This document shows, one piece after another, positions 14,589 through 22,276 of a stretch of DNA of 64,000 nucleotides. Under the pieces are notes generated by a model. That model saw nothing but the letters and a program-made list of their open reading frames with translations, was not told where the DNA came from and did not search any database. The stretch is taken from the NCBI GenBank assembly GCA_041671525.1, contig JBAZBJ010000007.1, positions 1 to 64,000 of the forward strand, read 5' to 3'. Origin of the DNA: UBA11098 sp041671525. GTDB lineage: Bacteria > Patescibacteriota > Minisyncoccia > Moranbacterales > UBA2206. The position numbers and the translations under genes are program-made. How positions within the stretch are numbered: position 1 is the stretch's first letter; every line of letters begins with the position of its first letter.

Positions 14589-14969
14589 ATGAAATTTTCC
14601 ACCAAAGCTGAATACGGGCTCAAAGCCATGGTCAATCTGGCCGCGGCTTTTCCGGTGCAAAAAAATTTACAGACGATTGCGCGGGAAGAAAAAATTTCGG
14701 TGAAATATTTGGAAAGAATCATCGGTGAGCTGCGCAAAAATAAAATGCTCACCAGCTCCAAGGGGAAAGCCGGGGGATACATCCTAGCAAAAAACCCAAA
14801 ACAAATTACGACCGGTGAAATCGTTGAAATTCTGGACGGTCCGATTGCCCCGACCAAATGTGCGCTTTGTGGCATTGAAAATAAATGTTCGTCCAGCCTG
14901 GTGTGGATAAAATTGGGGCAAGAAATCAAGAAGACATTGGATAATATTAAATTAAGTGACCTTATCTAA
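14589..14969 (+). CDS. Rrf2 family transcriptional regulator
   Basis: 126 aa with the Rrf2 winged helix: MKFSTKAEYGLKAMVNLA, ISVKYLERIIGELRKNKMLTSSKGKAGGY, and a three-cysteine cluster CALCGIENKC that in IscR-like members holds a 2Fe-2S cluster. It is followed by the desulfurase and scaffold genes, as in isc operons of many bacteria. The palindrome at 13684 is the best operator candidate. Confidence 0.9.
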   Translation: MKFSTKAEYGLKAMVNLAAAFPVQKNLQTIAREEKISVKYLERIIGELRKNKMLTSSKGKAGGYILAKNPKQITTGEIVEILDGPIAPTKCALCGIENKCSSSLVWIKLGQEIKKTLDNIKLSDLI

Positions 14970-14970
14970 G

Positions 14971-15054
14971 GTCATCCTGAGCGAAGTCCGCCGCGGACGA
15001 AGTCGAAGGACCTAATTAGATTCCTCGATTCCGCTACGCTCCACTCGGAATGAC
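14971..15054. repeat. GTCATyC...GrATGAC palindromic repeat
   Basis: Begins GTCATCCTGAGCGAAG and ends CCACTCGGAATGAC. It contains two hairpins with CTAATTAGATTCC at the junction. Same family as 20812, 28637, 49646 and 56737. Its right end lies just before the desulfurase start. Confidence 0.75.
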
Positions 15055-15067
15055 AGCTAACAACATT

Positions 15068-16288
15068 ATGAAAAAAATCTATCTCGACTACGCCGCCACC
15101 ACACCCGTCGACAAGGATGTGCTCAAGGAAATGCTGCCGTATTTTTCCGAAAAATTTGGCAACGCTTCGTCCATCCACTCCTTCGGCCAAACCGCCCAAC
15201 AGGCGATTGACCAAGCCCGCGCGCAAGCCGCCAAGTTTTTTGGCGCCACGCCCAATGAAATAATTTTCACCAGTGGCGCGACCGAATCGAACAACCTCGC
15301 CATCAAAGGGGTGGTGAAATCATACTATACCAAATTCAAGACCAAGCCCCACATCGTCACTTCGGCCTTTGAACATCATTGCGTCCTGGATACCTGCAAG
15401 GCCCTGGAAAAAGAAAATTTAGCGGAAATAACTTTTGTCAGCCCGGACAAAGATGGCGTGATTCAAGTGGCGGATATCCAAAAAGCGATCAAAAAAAATA
15501 CGATCCTAATTTCCATCATGTATGTCAATAATGAAATCGGCACCGTCCAACCGATCGCCGAAATCGGAAAGATGGTCAAAATGATCAACAACGGCGAACG
15601 CAAGGAAACGGATTTTCAATTGCAATTCCACACCGACGCCACTCAGGCCGTCAATTATTTCGATTGCAATGTTAACAAGCTCGGTGTCCACCTGCTGTCC
15701 ATGTCCGCCCACAAGATTTATGGACCGAAAGGGAATGGGATTTTGTATATCAAAAAAGGTACGCCGATTAAAAAAATCCAAGACGGGGGAGATCAAGAAT
15801 ACAAATTGCGGGCTGGCACCCAAAATGTGCCAGGCATCGTGGGTCTGGGCAAAGCATTGGAGTTGGTCATGCTCAATGCCAAACGTGAAAACGTGAAAAT
15901 CAAAAACTTGCGCGATTATTTCATTAAAAAAGTTTTGCAGGAAATTCCCAAGACAAAACTGAACGGCTCAAAAGTGAAACGTTCTCCGAATAACACCAAT
16001 TTTAGTTTTGAGGACGTGGAAGGGGAAGGACTGCTACTTTCCTTGGACATGGAGGGCATTGCTTGTTCGACCGGCTCGGCCTGCTCTTCCGGTGCGCTTT
16101 CACCGTCACATGTCTTGTTAGCTATCGGACTCAAACCAGAACAGGCCCACGGCTCGCTGCGGATGACTCTTGGCAAGCACACAACCAAACAGGAACTCGA
16201 CATTACGTTGAAAAAATTAAAAGTGATTGTGGAAAGACTGCGCCAGATTTCCGGCAATGTTTTGAGTGATTATTACTCGAGTAAATAA
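15068..16288 (+). CDS. iscS: Cysteine desulfurase (IscS/NifS)
   Basis: 406 aa. PLP-dependent class V fold: start IYLDYAATTPVDKDVL, TSGATESNNLAIKG, HTDATQAV, and the PLP lysine in SAHKIYGPKG. The persulfide cysteine lies in STGSACSSGALSPSHV. It releases sulfur from cysteine for cluster assembly on the IscU-like protein that follows. An in-frame ATG 18 bases upstream lies in the palindromic repeat and was not chosen, because the family starts directly at the DYAATTP strand. Confidence 0.95.
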   Translation: MKKIYLDYAATTPVDKDVLKEMLPYFSEKFGNASSIHSFGQTAQQAIDQARAQAAKFFGATPNEIIFTSGATESNNLAIKGVVKSYYTKFKTKPHIVTSAFEHHCVLDTCKALEKENLAEITFVSPDKDGVIQVADIQKAIKKNTILISIMYVNNEIGTVQPIAEIGKMVKMINNGERKETDFQLQFHTDATQAVNYFDCNVNKLGVHLLSMSAHKIYGPKGNGILYIKKGTPIKKIQDGGDQEYKLRAGTQNVPGIVGLGKALELVMLNAKRENVKIKNLRDYFIKKVLQEIPKTKLNGSKVKRSPNNTNFSFEDVEGEGLLLSLDMEGIACSTGSACSSGALSPSHVLLAIGLKPEQAHGSLRMTLGKHTTKQELDITLKKLKVIVERLRQISGNVLSDYYSSK

Positions 16289-16347
16289 TTTTAAAAAATG
16301 AATTCGTAATTCGTACATTCGTACAAATTCGTAATTCGTAGGTAGTT
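16289..16347. repeat. AATTCGTA direct repeats
   Basis: The spacer between iscS and iscU is built of repeated AATTCGTA, TTCGTAC and ACAAATTCG units. It resembles slippage-prone spacer repeats typical of this group. Confidence 0.6.
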
Positions 16348-16734
16348 ATGCAATATTCAAAAAAAGTACTCGAACATTTTACCCGCCCCCACAATCAGGG
16401 GGTGATGAAAAAACCTTCCGGCGTCGGCATGGTCGGCAACCCGGTTTGTGGAGACATGATAAAGATCTATATTAAGGTTGACAAAAATAAAAAAGGGTCG
16501 GAGTATATAAAGGACATTAAGTTTGAGACCCTAGGTTGTGCCTCAGCCATTGCAACTTCTTCCATGATCACTGATTTGGCCAAAGGTAAGATCTTGGATG
16601 AAGCCATGAAGATCACCCGCGATAATGTCGCCGATGCGCTGGAAGGCTTGCCACCGATCAAGATGCACTGTTCTAATCTGGCCGACGATGGCCTGCATGC
16701 AGCCATCAAGGATTATTATTCGCATAACGCGTAA
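16348..16734 (+). CDS. iscU: Iron-sulfur cluster scaffold, IscU/NifU N-terminal type
   Basis: 128 aa with the three cluster-binding cysteines: NPVCGDMIKIYI, TLGCASAIATSSM and MHCSNLADDGLHAAI. It accepts sulfur from the desulfurase and builds 2Fe-2S clusters. The start YSKKVLEHFTRPHNQG is typical. The last gene of the Fe-S operon. Confidence 0.95.
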   Translation: MQYSKKVLEHFTRPHNQGVMKKPSGVGMVGNPVCGDMIKIYIKVDKNKKGSEYIKDIKFETLGCASAIATSSMITDLAKGKILDEAMKITRDNVADALEGLPPIKMHCSNLADDGLHAAIKDYYSHNA

Positions 16735-16816
16735 CGCGTATCGCAAATCGCGTATCACATATCGCAATTATTCGCTTTGCGGCGATCCACGATATGCGAT
16801 ACACGATCCACGAAAA
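16735..16816. repeat. CGCGTATCGC/GATATGCG repeat cluster
   Basis: A stretch of near-repeats such as CGCGTATCGC, ATATCGC, GATCCACGATATGCGAT and ACGATCCACGA. The same units appear inside the wecG-like gene at 21154-21189. Confidence 0.6.
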
Positions 16817-16818
16817 AT

Positions 16819-17379
16819 ATGGCCTATCGCTATACGCCAAATCTAACTCCGCCAATCGGAAATTTCAAAAATATTTCTCTGCCTTTTCGGGAGCCCAGCA
16901 TGTATGACAAAAAATTTTGGGGCACACACCTGGGAGTCGACATCGACGCCAAGATGGAAACCAAGATTTTTTCCATCGGGCGCGGTGTTGTGGTTTATTC
17001 CAAACTGCACCCGGCTGAATTTTCCGAAGACGGAAAAATCCTCAAAAGAAATTGGGGCGGCATCACCATCATCGCGCATAAAAATCCGCGCGATAAAAAA
17101 ATATTTTATTCCTTGTATGGCCATCTTGGCAAACGCTTCGTCAAGCCAGGGGACAAGGTCGAACTAGGCGATCTGATCGGCACGGTAGGCAAGAGTCTGA
17201 GTGAGTCCAATGGTGGTTGGGAAGCCGAACATTTGCATTTTGCGATTTATACCGGGCCATTTCACGCACGCGTTTTGCCGGGCTACTACCGAGAAGAAGA
17301 GAGCACGACGCAGCTCACAGATTGGCAAGATCCAATCAATTTTATAAATAACTATTCGGCCAACCGGACACTTGTGTAG
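16819..17379 (+). CDS. M23 family metallopeptidase without signal peptide
   Basis: 186 aa. The zinc site of M23 is seen in HLGVDIDA (His...Asp), YGHLG and EHLHFAI (HxH). No signal peptide or membrane segment is visible and the flanking extra loop is long. M23 enzymes cut peptidoglycan cross-bridges; a cytosolic form would be odd, so it may be released otherwise or act as a non-wall peptidase. An ATG 42 bases upstream falls in the repeat cluster, so 16819 is taken. Confidence 0.85.
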   Translation: MAYRYTPNLTPPIGNFKNISLPFREPSMYDKKFWGTHLGVDIDAKMETKIFSIGRGVVVYSKLHPAEFSEDGKILKRNWGGITIIAHKNPRDKKIFYSLYGHLGKRFVKPGDKVELGDLIGTVGKSLSESNGGWEAEHLHFAIYTGPFHARVLPGYYREEESTTQLTDWQDPINFINNYSANRTLV

Positions 17380-17482
17380 AAACGCTAGGGAATAGCGGTT
17401 CAAAATATATTCACAGCGTCGTACAATGTAGCTTATGCGACATTGACTATATTCTTTTAAACCTATCTGGTATACATATAAG

Positions 17483-17566
17483 TATACCAACCAATCAACT
17501 TACGGCCTCTCAGCTCAAGCTGGTGCCCCAAATAAAAAACTATCCCGCTTAAGTGGATAGTTTTTT
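17483..17566 (+). ncRNA. Possible small RNA after the M23 gene
   Basis: An extended -10 TGGTATACA (17468-17476) predicts a start near 17483. The region then folds as a hairpin with CAGCT / AGCTG inside GGC / GCC (17514-17538) and ends in an intrinsic terminator. The -10 lies in the palindrome GGTATAC / GTATACC (17469-17488), a possible operator. The stretch 17380-17465 has a further hairpin CGCTA / TAGCG and no gene. Confidence 0.35.
17534..17566. terminator. Bidirectional terminator
   Basis: AAAAAACTATCC / GGATAGTTTTTT with a 9-base loop, between the plus-strand M23 region and the minus-strand M23 gene. Confidence 0.8.
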
Positions 17567-17593
17567 ATTTGGAAAAAATATTTCGAAAAAATT

Positions 17594-18841
17594 TTATAAA
17601 TAGTTTTTCGGATTTAAACTAGCACCTATTGGCAACATCAATCCGGAAACTTTTGTAGACTCGACAATTTCAAAAGTTTTTCTGGCGAAAACTGTGAAGT
17701 GCAAATGCGGTCCGGTCGAGAATCCCGTGTTGCCACTGACACCGATGACCTCTCCGCCTTTGACCTTCTCCCCTTTCGAGACGGAAACTTTGCTGAAATG
17801 ACCATACAGCGTCACCAGTCCGTTTCCGTGATCGATCGCGACCCATCTGCCATAGGCGTATTTTCCATTGTTACCGGTTGCCAACACCGTGCCATCTTTC
17901 GCCGCAAAAACGTTTTTATACTTAACGCCAAAATCTATGCCGTTATGTTTGCCGGAAGCATAATTTGATGAAAAACTTGTCTTGCCATAATTTTGCGTAA
18001 TAACGACCGGATTGACCGGATAGGCCAAGAGCCCTGATTTGGCTGGCGGCAATGGACCCAGATCCTGACCAGACTTGCCAGCTTCAATTTCGTTAATTTC
18101 GGCTGCGATCTGTTCCTGCTGTTCCCGCACTTTCGCCAACAGATCTTGATATTTCTGCTCCTCCCCATTTGTCTGAGTCAGAAGAACCTGCTTTTGCACT
18201 TCGCTAGCCTGCAAATTATAACTCTTGCCCTGCAGATCTTTTTTCAGACTGTCAGTCTCTTCCTTTTTTTGTTTAATCACATCATATTCTTTTTGCAGTT
18301 CCGCCTTGCTCTTTTGGATTGCCTCCAAAGCTTCATTGACTCGGTCACTCGACTGTTCAACATAATCCGCCTTACTCAGAATATCCGAAAAATTTTTACT
18401 GATCAGAACAATATTCAAGATTCCTTCCTGTTTATTTTCGTAATAATTTTGCATCAGCCCGGCCAGGATTAGTTGCTGATATTTGATTAAACTTTCTTTA
18501 TATTCAACCTCCTGTTGCATATTGTTGACCTGTTTGGACAATTCCTCAACCTTCAGCTTAGATTGCTCCAATTGCGTCCTGGTTCTTTCCTGATCCGCAT
18601 CAATCAATGCGAGCTGCTTCTCAAGAGTGTTTTGCTGCTTGTTCTTAATCTCAATCAAATCCTCATAGGCTTTGGCTTTTTTATCCAAAGCCTCACACTT
18701 ATCCTTATTCTCTCCGGTCAACTGATCACATTCGATCGCCCGCGCCTTGTTCTGCTGCAAAATAAAAAATGCCAATCCAAAGACCGACACCAAAAAAAAT
18801 GACCAAAATATTTTTCCCTTTTTGTTTTTTATTTTTTGCAT
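17594..18841 (-). CDS. Coiled-coil M23 peptidase, EnvC/murein hydrolase activator-like
   Basis: 415 aa: an N-terminal membrane or signal segment (FWSFFLVSVFGLAFFILQQ), two long coiled-coil helices (about residues 45-260) and a C-terminal M23 domain with GKHNGIDFGV, LYGHFSKVSV and GPHLHFTVF. The layout equals EnvC, which activates amidases at division under FtsEX control; ftsEX is in this window at 45.8-47.5 kb. All zinc ligands appear kept, so it may be an active hydrolase rather than an activator only. The ATG at 18841 is preferred to one 27 bases upstream that overlaps a TGGTAGAAT extended -10 (18874-18866 region). Confidence 0.87.
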   Translation of the reverse strand: MQKIKNKKGKIFWSFFLVSVFGLAFFILQQNKARAIECDQLTGENKDKCEALDKKAKAYEDLIEIKNKQQNTLEKQLALIDADQERTRTQLEQSKLKVEELSKQVNNMQQEVEYKESLIKYQQLILAGLMQNYYENKQEGILNIVLISKNFSDILSKADYVEQSSDRVNEALEAIQKSKAELQKEYDVIKQKKEETDSLKKDLQGKSYNLQASEVQKQVLLTQTNGEEQKYQDLLAKVREQQEQIAAEINEIEAGKSGQDLGPLPPAKSGLLAYPVNPVVITQNYGKTSFSSNYASGKHNGIDFGVKYKNVFAAKDGTVLATGNNGKYAYGRWVAIDHGNGLVTLYGHFSKVSVSKGEKVKGGEVIGVSGNTGFSTGPHLHFTVFARKTFEIVESTKVSGLMLPIGASLNPKNYL

Positions 18842-18897
18842 ATGCTGAGCCCTTATATCATCCTGCATTCTACCACAAAAGTGCTATTTCTAACAGC

Positions 18898-20385
18898 CTA
18901 AAGTCTGTTTATGGCTGTCTCCAGCCTTTTGAGACACTCCGACTTACCCAGCACCCACGCCACCTCAAAAGGTGATGGTGACTTCTGCTCACCGGTCAGT
19001 GCCGCGCGCAAGGGCCATAACAAATCCCCGCGCTTGTCGCCGGCTGCTGCCAACAAAAGTTTTTCCAAATTTTCTTTGGTCCAATCAGCATTTTCTATAT
19101 TCTCCAAAACGCTTTTTGACTTTTCTAGACTTGTTTTAGTTTCTTCATCGGTATTCTTTTTCCAGCGCAACAACTCTTTTCCATAGTCGATGTCTTGAAA
19201 AAAGAATTTTTTGCTCTCCCCCACCGCGGCTAAATTTTCTAGGCGCTCACGTTCAATTGTCAGAACTTTTTTCAAATATTCCTCAGATTTTTTTTCTGCC
19301 GGAGCAGAATTATAAAAATCTTTTTGCGCAAAAAATTCTTTAGCTAATTCATATAATTCATCGATGGAAAGTTTTTTCAAATATTCCCCGTTGAGCCAAT
19401 TCAACTTCTTCAGATCGAAAACCGCGCCGCCTTTGTGCACGTGCGCCAGATCAAATTTTTCAATGAGTTCATCCATCGAAAAAATTTCCTGCGTGCTCCC
19501 CTCTCCCGGATTCCAACCCAAAAGCGCCACGAAATTTATGATCGCTTCCTTCAGATATCCTTTCTGGATATAATCCTCCACCGCCACATCGCCCTGTCGC
19601 TTGGAAAGCTTGGTTTTGTCCGGATTCAAGAGGAGCGGCAAATGCGCAAATTGCGGAATTTCCCAACCAAAATTTTGGTACAACTGAATATATTTTGGCG
19701 TGCTGGAAACATATTCCTCACCACGCAAAATATGCGTAATCCGCATCAAGTTGTCATCCACCACATTGGCAAAATTGTAGGTCGGATAGCCGTCCGATTT
19801 CATCAGCACCTGATCATCCAACAGATCATTTTGGATTCTTACTTTGCCGCGGATCAAATCATCATATTCCGTCGCGCCCTCCGTGTTAATTTTTTGGCGA
19901 ATTACATATTTTTCACCAGCGGAAATTTTTTTCTCAATTTCTTCTGCTGATAACTTCAAGCATGTTCGATCATACATCGGCGCTTGTTTGCGGGCGGTCT
20001 GATCATTGCGCATTTCTTCTAATCTTTCCGGCGTGCAAAAGCAATAATACGCCGTGCCATTATCGATCAACTGTTCGGCGTATTTCTTATATATTTCCAG
20101 CCGTTCTGATTGGATATATGGCCCAAAATCCCCTTTCTGAATAATTTTTCCGTTCTCCAGATAAACCCCTTCGGAATAATCGAAGCCCGCCCAATTGATG
20201 ACTCCGATCAATTTTTCCAAAGCATCTTGCACATATCTTTTTTGATCTGTATCTTCGATACGCAACAAAAAATCTCCGCCATGCTTTTTGGCGAAAAGAT
20301 ATGAATATAGCGCCGTGCGGAAATTCCCCACGTGCATGTACCCGGTCGGCGATGGCGCAAATCTGACTCTGACTTTTTTATCCAT
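18898..20385 (-). CDS. gltX: Glutamyl-tRNA synthetase
   Basis: A 495-aa class I synthetase. HIGH-type motif in PSPTGYMHVGNFRTALYSY (His-Val-Gly-Asn), KMSKS-type motif in KTKLSKRQGD, plus RIEDTDQKRYV. The C-terminal part is the bacterial anticodon-binding helical domain. It charges tRNA-Glu, and possibly tRNA-Gln if the organism relies on GatCAB; a tRNA-Gln gene lies at 29883. The small membrane protein gene is 5 bases upstream. Confidence 0.96.
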   Translation of the reverse strand: MDKKVRVRFAPSPTGYMHVGNFRTALYSYLFAKKHGGDFLLRIEDTDQKRYVQDALEKLIGVINWAGFDYSEGVYLENGKIIQKGDFGPYIQSERLEIYKKYAEQLIDNGTAYYCFCTPERLEEMRNDQTARKQAPMYDRTCLKLSAEEIEKKISAGEKYVIRQKINTEGATEYDDLIRGKVRIQNDLLDDQVLMKSDGYPTYNFANVVDDNLMRITHILRGEEYVSSTPKYIQLYQNFGWEIPQFAHLPLLLNPDKTKLSKRQGDVAVEDYIQKGYLKEAIINFVALLGWNPGEGSTQEIFSMDELIEKFDLAHVHKGGAVFDLKKLNWLNGEYLKKLSIDELYELAKEFFAQKDFYNSAPAEKKSEEYLKKVLTIERERLENLAAVGESKKFFFQDIDYGKELLRWKKNTDEETKTSLEKSKSVLENIENADWTKENLEKLLLAAAGDKRGDLLWPLRAALTGEQKSPSPFEVAWVLGKSECLKRLETAINRL

Positions 20386-20389
20386 AATT

Positions 20390-20800
20390 TTAAACTTCCT
20401 TCTCCTCCTTCTCCTTTTTGATTACCACCCAATGGATCGCAAGGATCGGAATCGCCACTAACATCATGGTCAGGGCATCAGCCACGTTGCTTTGGCGTTC
20501 CTGAGAATAGCATTCTTTGCCGGTGCTGTTTTGCTGCCATTGCTCATAGTCACGTAACAGATTCTCCAACTGGATTTTTTGGTCCGGGGTCGCCACTCCG
20601 GCCAACGCGTTTTTGTCCAGAGAGTAAATCGGGGGCTGCTGGTTGCAGCGGGAAAATCCGCCTTTTTCCGCTTTGGGGAAAAGATAGAATTTCATGGCGG
20701 TGTTGATCAGGTTGCCGGTGCCGACAGCCACAAAAATGAGACTGACAATCGCGGCCAAGTACAAATAAATGGTGCGGATCATTTTTACTTTTGGAGACAT
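20390..20800 (-). CDS. Small membrane protein, DUF5671-like
   Basis: 136 aa with an N-terminal membrane helix (IYLYLAAIVSLIFVAVGTGNLI), a polar middle part with two cysteines (FSRCNQQPP, GKECYSQ) and a second helix near the C-terminus (MMLVAIPILAIHWVV) ending in a charged tail. The pattern IRTIYLYL is typical of DUF5671-like proteins. Function unknown. Probably co-transcribed with gltX. Confidence 0.65.
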   Translation of the reverse strand: MSPKVKMIRTIYLYLAAIVSLIFVAVGTGNLINTAMKFYLFPKAEKGGFSRCNQQPPIYSLDKNALAGVATPDQKIQLENLLRDYEQWQQNSTGKECYSQERQSNVADALTMMLVAIPILAIHWVVIKKEKEEKEV

Positions 20801-20811
20801 ATTATTTTGTT

Positions 20812-20894
20812 GTCATTCCGGGCTTGACCCGGAATCTAAGGCCTTGTGAAAACACCAGGCTCCAAATTAGATCCTGAATCAAGTTCAGGATGAC
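20812..20894. repeat. GTCATTCCGG...GGATGAC double-hairpin repeat
   Basis: TTCCGGG-CTTGA-CCCGGAA and ATCCTGAA-TCAAG-TTCAGGAT form two hairpins, here with 28 bases inserted between them. Confidence 0.8.
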
Positions 20895-20896
20895 AG

Positions 20897-21604
20897 CTAT
20901 TTAAAAATTATTTTAATTGGAAAAATTACGACGGCAAGAAAAATTCTCTTGAATCTATATTTCGGCTCAAGAATCAATCGCCAAAGCCATTCTAGTCCGA
21001 CATTTCTCATCCATTTGGGCGCTCTTCGGATCTTGCCAGTCAGATAATCAAAGCTGCCACCCACACCCATGCCTAGCTTTATTTTAGTATCTTTTTGCGA
21101 TTTTAGCGAATTTAGAAATTTTTCTTGGTACGGGGAGCCGAAGGCGCAGAAAACGATATCGTGGATCGCATATCGCGGATCGCATATCGTTTCACTTTTA
21201 TCTAAATTCACTCCATCAATTTCCAAGCCAGGATATTTTTGTAAAATTGCCTTTTTTGTTTCTTCCCAAGTACTCAATCCCCTACTGTCAGCACAGAGAA
21301 ATATTTTGTAATTATTTATACTCGCGATTTGCAAAATTTCTTCCAGCAAATCGATGCCGGTAATTCGAGCGCGCAAATTTTTTCCAAAGCGCCAAAAAGC
21401 AAACTTTATTCCGATCCCATCCGCAACATTCAGGTCGGCGTCATTTAGTATATTTTTAAATTCCTCATCTTTTTGCGCCTGCAAAATAAATTCCGGATTC
21501 ACGGTTACAATCTGGTGAAACCCGTCTCCACGCAAAAAACTTTCTACTTTCTCAAGAATTTCTTTTTTGGATAAGTTGTCAACCTTAATCCCTAAAATAT
21601 TCAT
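20897..21604 (-). CDS. WecG/TagA/CpsF family glycosyltransferase
   Basis: 235 aa of the GT26 family. Typical stretches are VTVNPEFILQAQKDEEFKNIL, NVADGIGIKFAFW and FCAFGSPYQEKFL (usual form GAPKQE), plus GVGGSFDYLTGKIRRAPKWM and GLEWLWRLILEP. These enzymes add N-acetylmannosamine(-uronate) or similar to a lipid-linked sugar in surface polymer synthesis. Between the central beta strand and VFCAFG there is an extra stretch ICDPRYAIHD encoded by a repeat that elsewhere is intergenic. Confidence 0.9.
   Translation of the reverse strand: MNILGIKVDNLSKKEILEKVESFLRGDGFHQIVTVNPEFILQAQKDEEFKNILNDADLNVADGIGIKFAFWRFGKNLRARITGIDLLEEILQIASINNYKIFLCADSRGLSTWEETKKAILQKYPGLEIDGVNLDKSETICDPRYAIHDIVFCAFGSPYQEKFLNSLKSQKDTKIKLGMGVGGSFDYLTGKIRRAPKWMRNVGLEWLWRLILEPKYRFKRIFLAVVIFPIKIIFK
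21154..21189. repeat. GATATGCG-type repeat inside the wecG-like gene
   Basis: CGATATCG, TGGATCGCATATCG and CGGATCGCATATCG units, in frame on the minus strand, matching units of the spacer cluster at 16735-16816. Confidence 0.6.
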
Positions 21605-21635
21605 TTTCTAAAAACTAAAAACTACCAACCACAAA

Positions 21636-22178
21636 CTAACTAAGTGGGCAACTCTCGATAATGGCATATTCCATGCCACCCCCCTCAAATTCACTCGCCA
21701 TCACATCCACCGACTCTACGGCGATAGTCATAGGGAAATCCCGTTCCACTGCTGGCACATTTTCCAACTCCTGCCATTTATGTTGGCGGATTTTGCCTAG
21801 GGTAATGTGCGGCCGAAAAGCTTTTTTGCTGGTCGTGAAAATATCCAAAGCTTTTTGAATTTTTTCGTGCAAATTTTTCAGCTCATCACTGGCTGCCCCG
21901 GACAACCAAATCATGCGCGGATCAACTTTAGTCGAACCCAGCTCAATTTTTTCAAATTCCAGATCAAACATTTCTACTTCAGAGGCCGCCTCCCGCACCG
22001 CGTCACAAATGTCCAAAACCACGTTGTCCAGAACAAAGCCCATGAATTCCAGCGTAATGTGCAAATTAGCCTCTTTGGTCCATTTCACCGGCAAATCCTG
22101 CCACTTTTCCGTGGCGCGAACAAGCCTTTTTTTGTCGCGATTGGATAGATTAATACTGATAAATATTTTGCGTTTCAT
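21636..22178 (-). CDS. thpR: RNA 2',3'-cyclic phosphodiesterase (LigT/ThpR)
   Basis: 180 aa, a 2H phosphoesterase with both His motifs: NLHITLEFMG near residue 39 and FRPHITLGKI near 121. Start RKIFISINLS is typical. It opens 2',3'-cyclic phosphate ends of RNA; the E. coli enzyme can also join tRNA halves. Between it and the wecG-like gene is a spacer of CTAAAAACTAAAAACTACC repeats (21607-21641). Confidence 0.92.
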   Translation of the reverse strand: MKRKIFISINLSNRDKKRLVRATEKWQDLPVKWTKEANLHITLEFMGFVLDNVVLDICDAVREAASEVEMFDLEFEKIELGSTKVDPRMIWLSGAASDELKNLHEKIQKALDIFTTSKKAFRPHITLGKIRQHKWQELENVPAVERDFPMTIAVESVDVMASEFEGGGMEYAIIESCPLS

Positions 22179-22276
22179 ATGCTTAGACTAACGTAAGTTT
22201 GGCTTATTTGCAAGGATTATCCATTTTGGATTACCACTCCCTACTACTGAACGTTGAATTTTGCTAAGATATAGAC

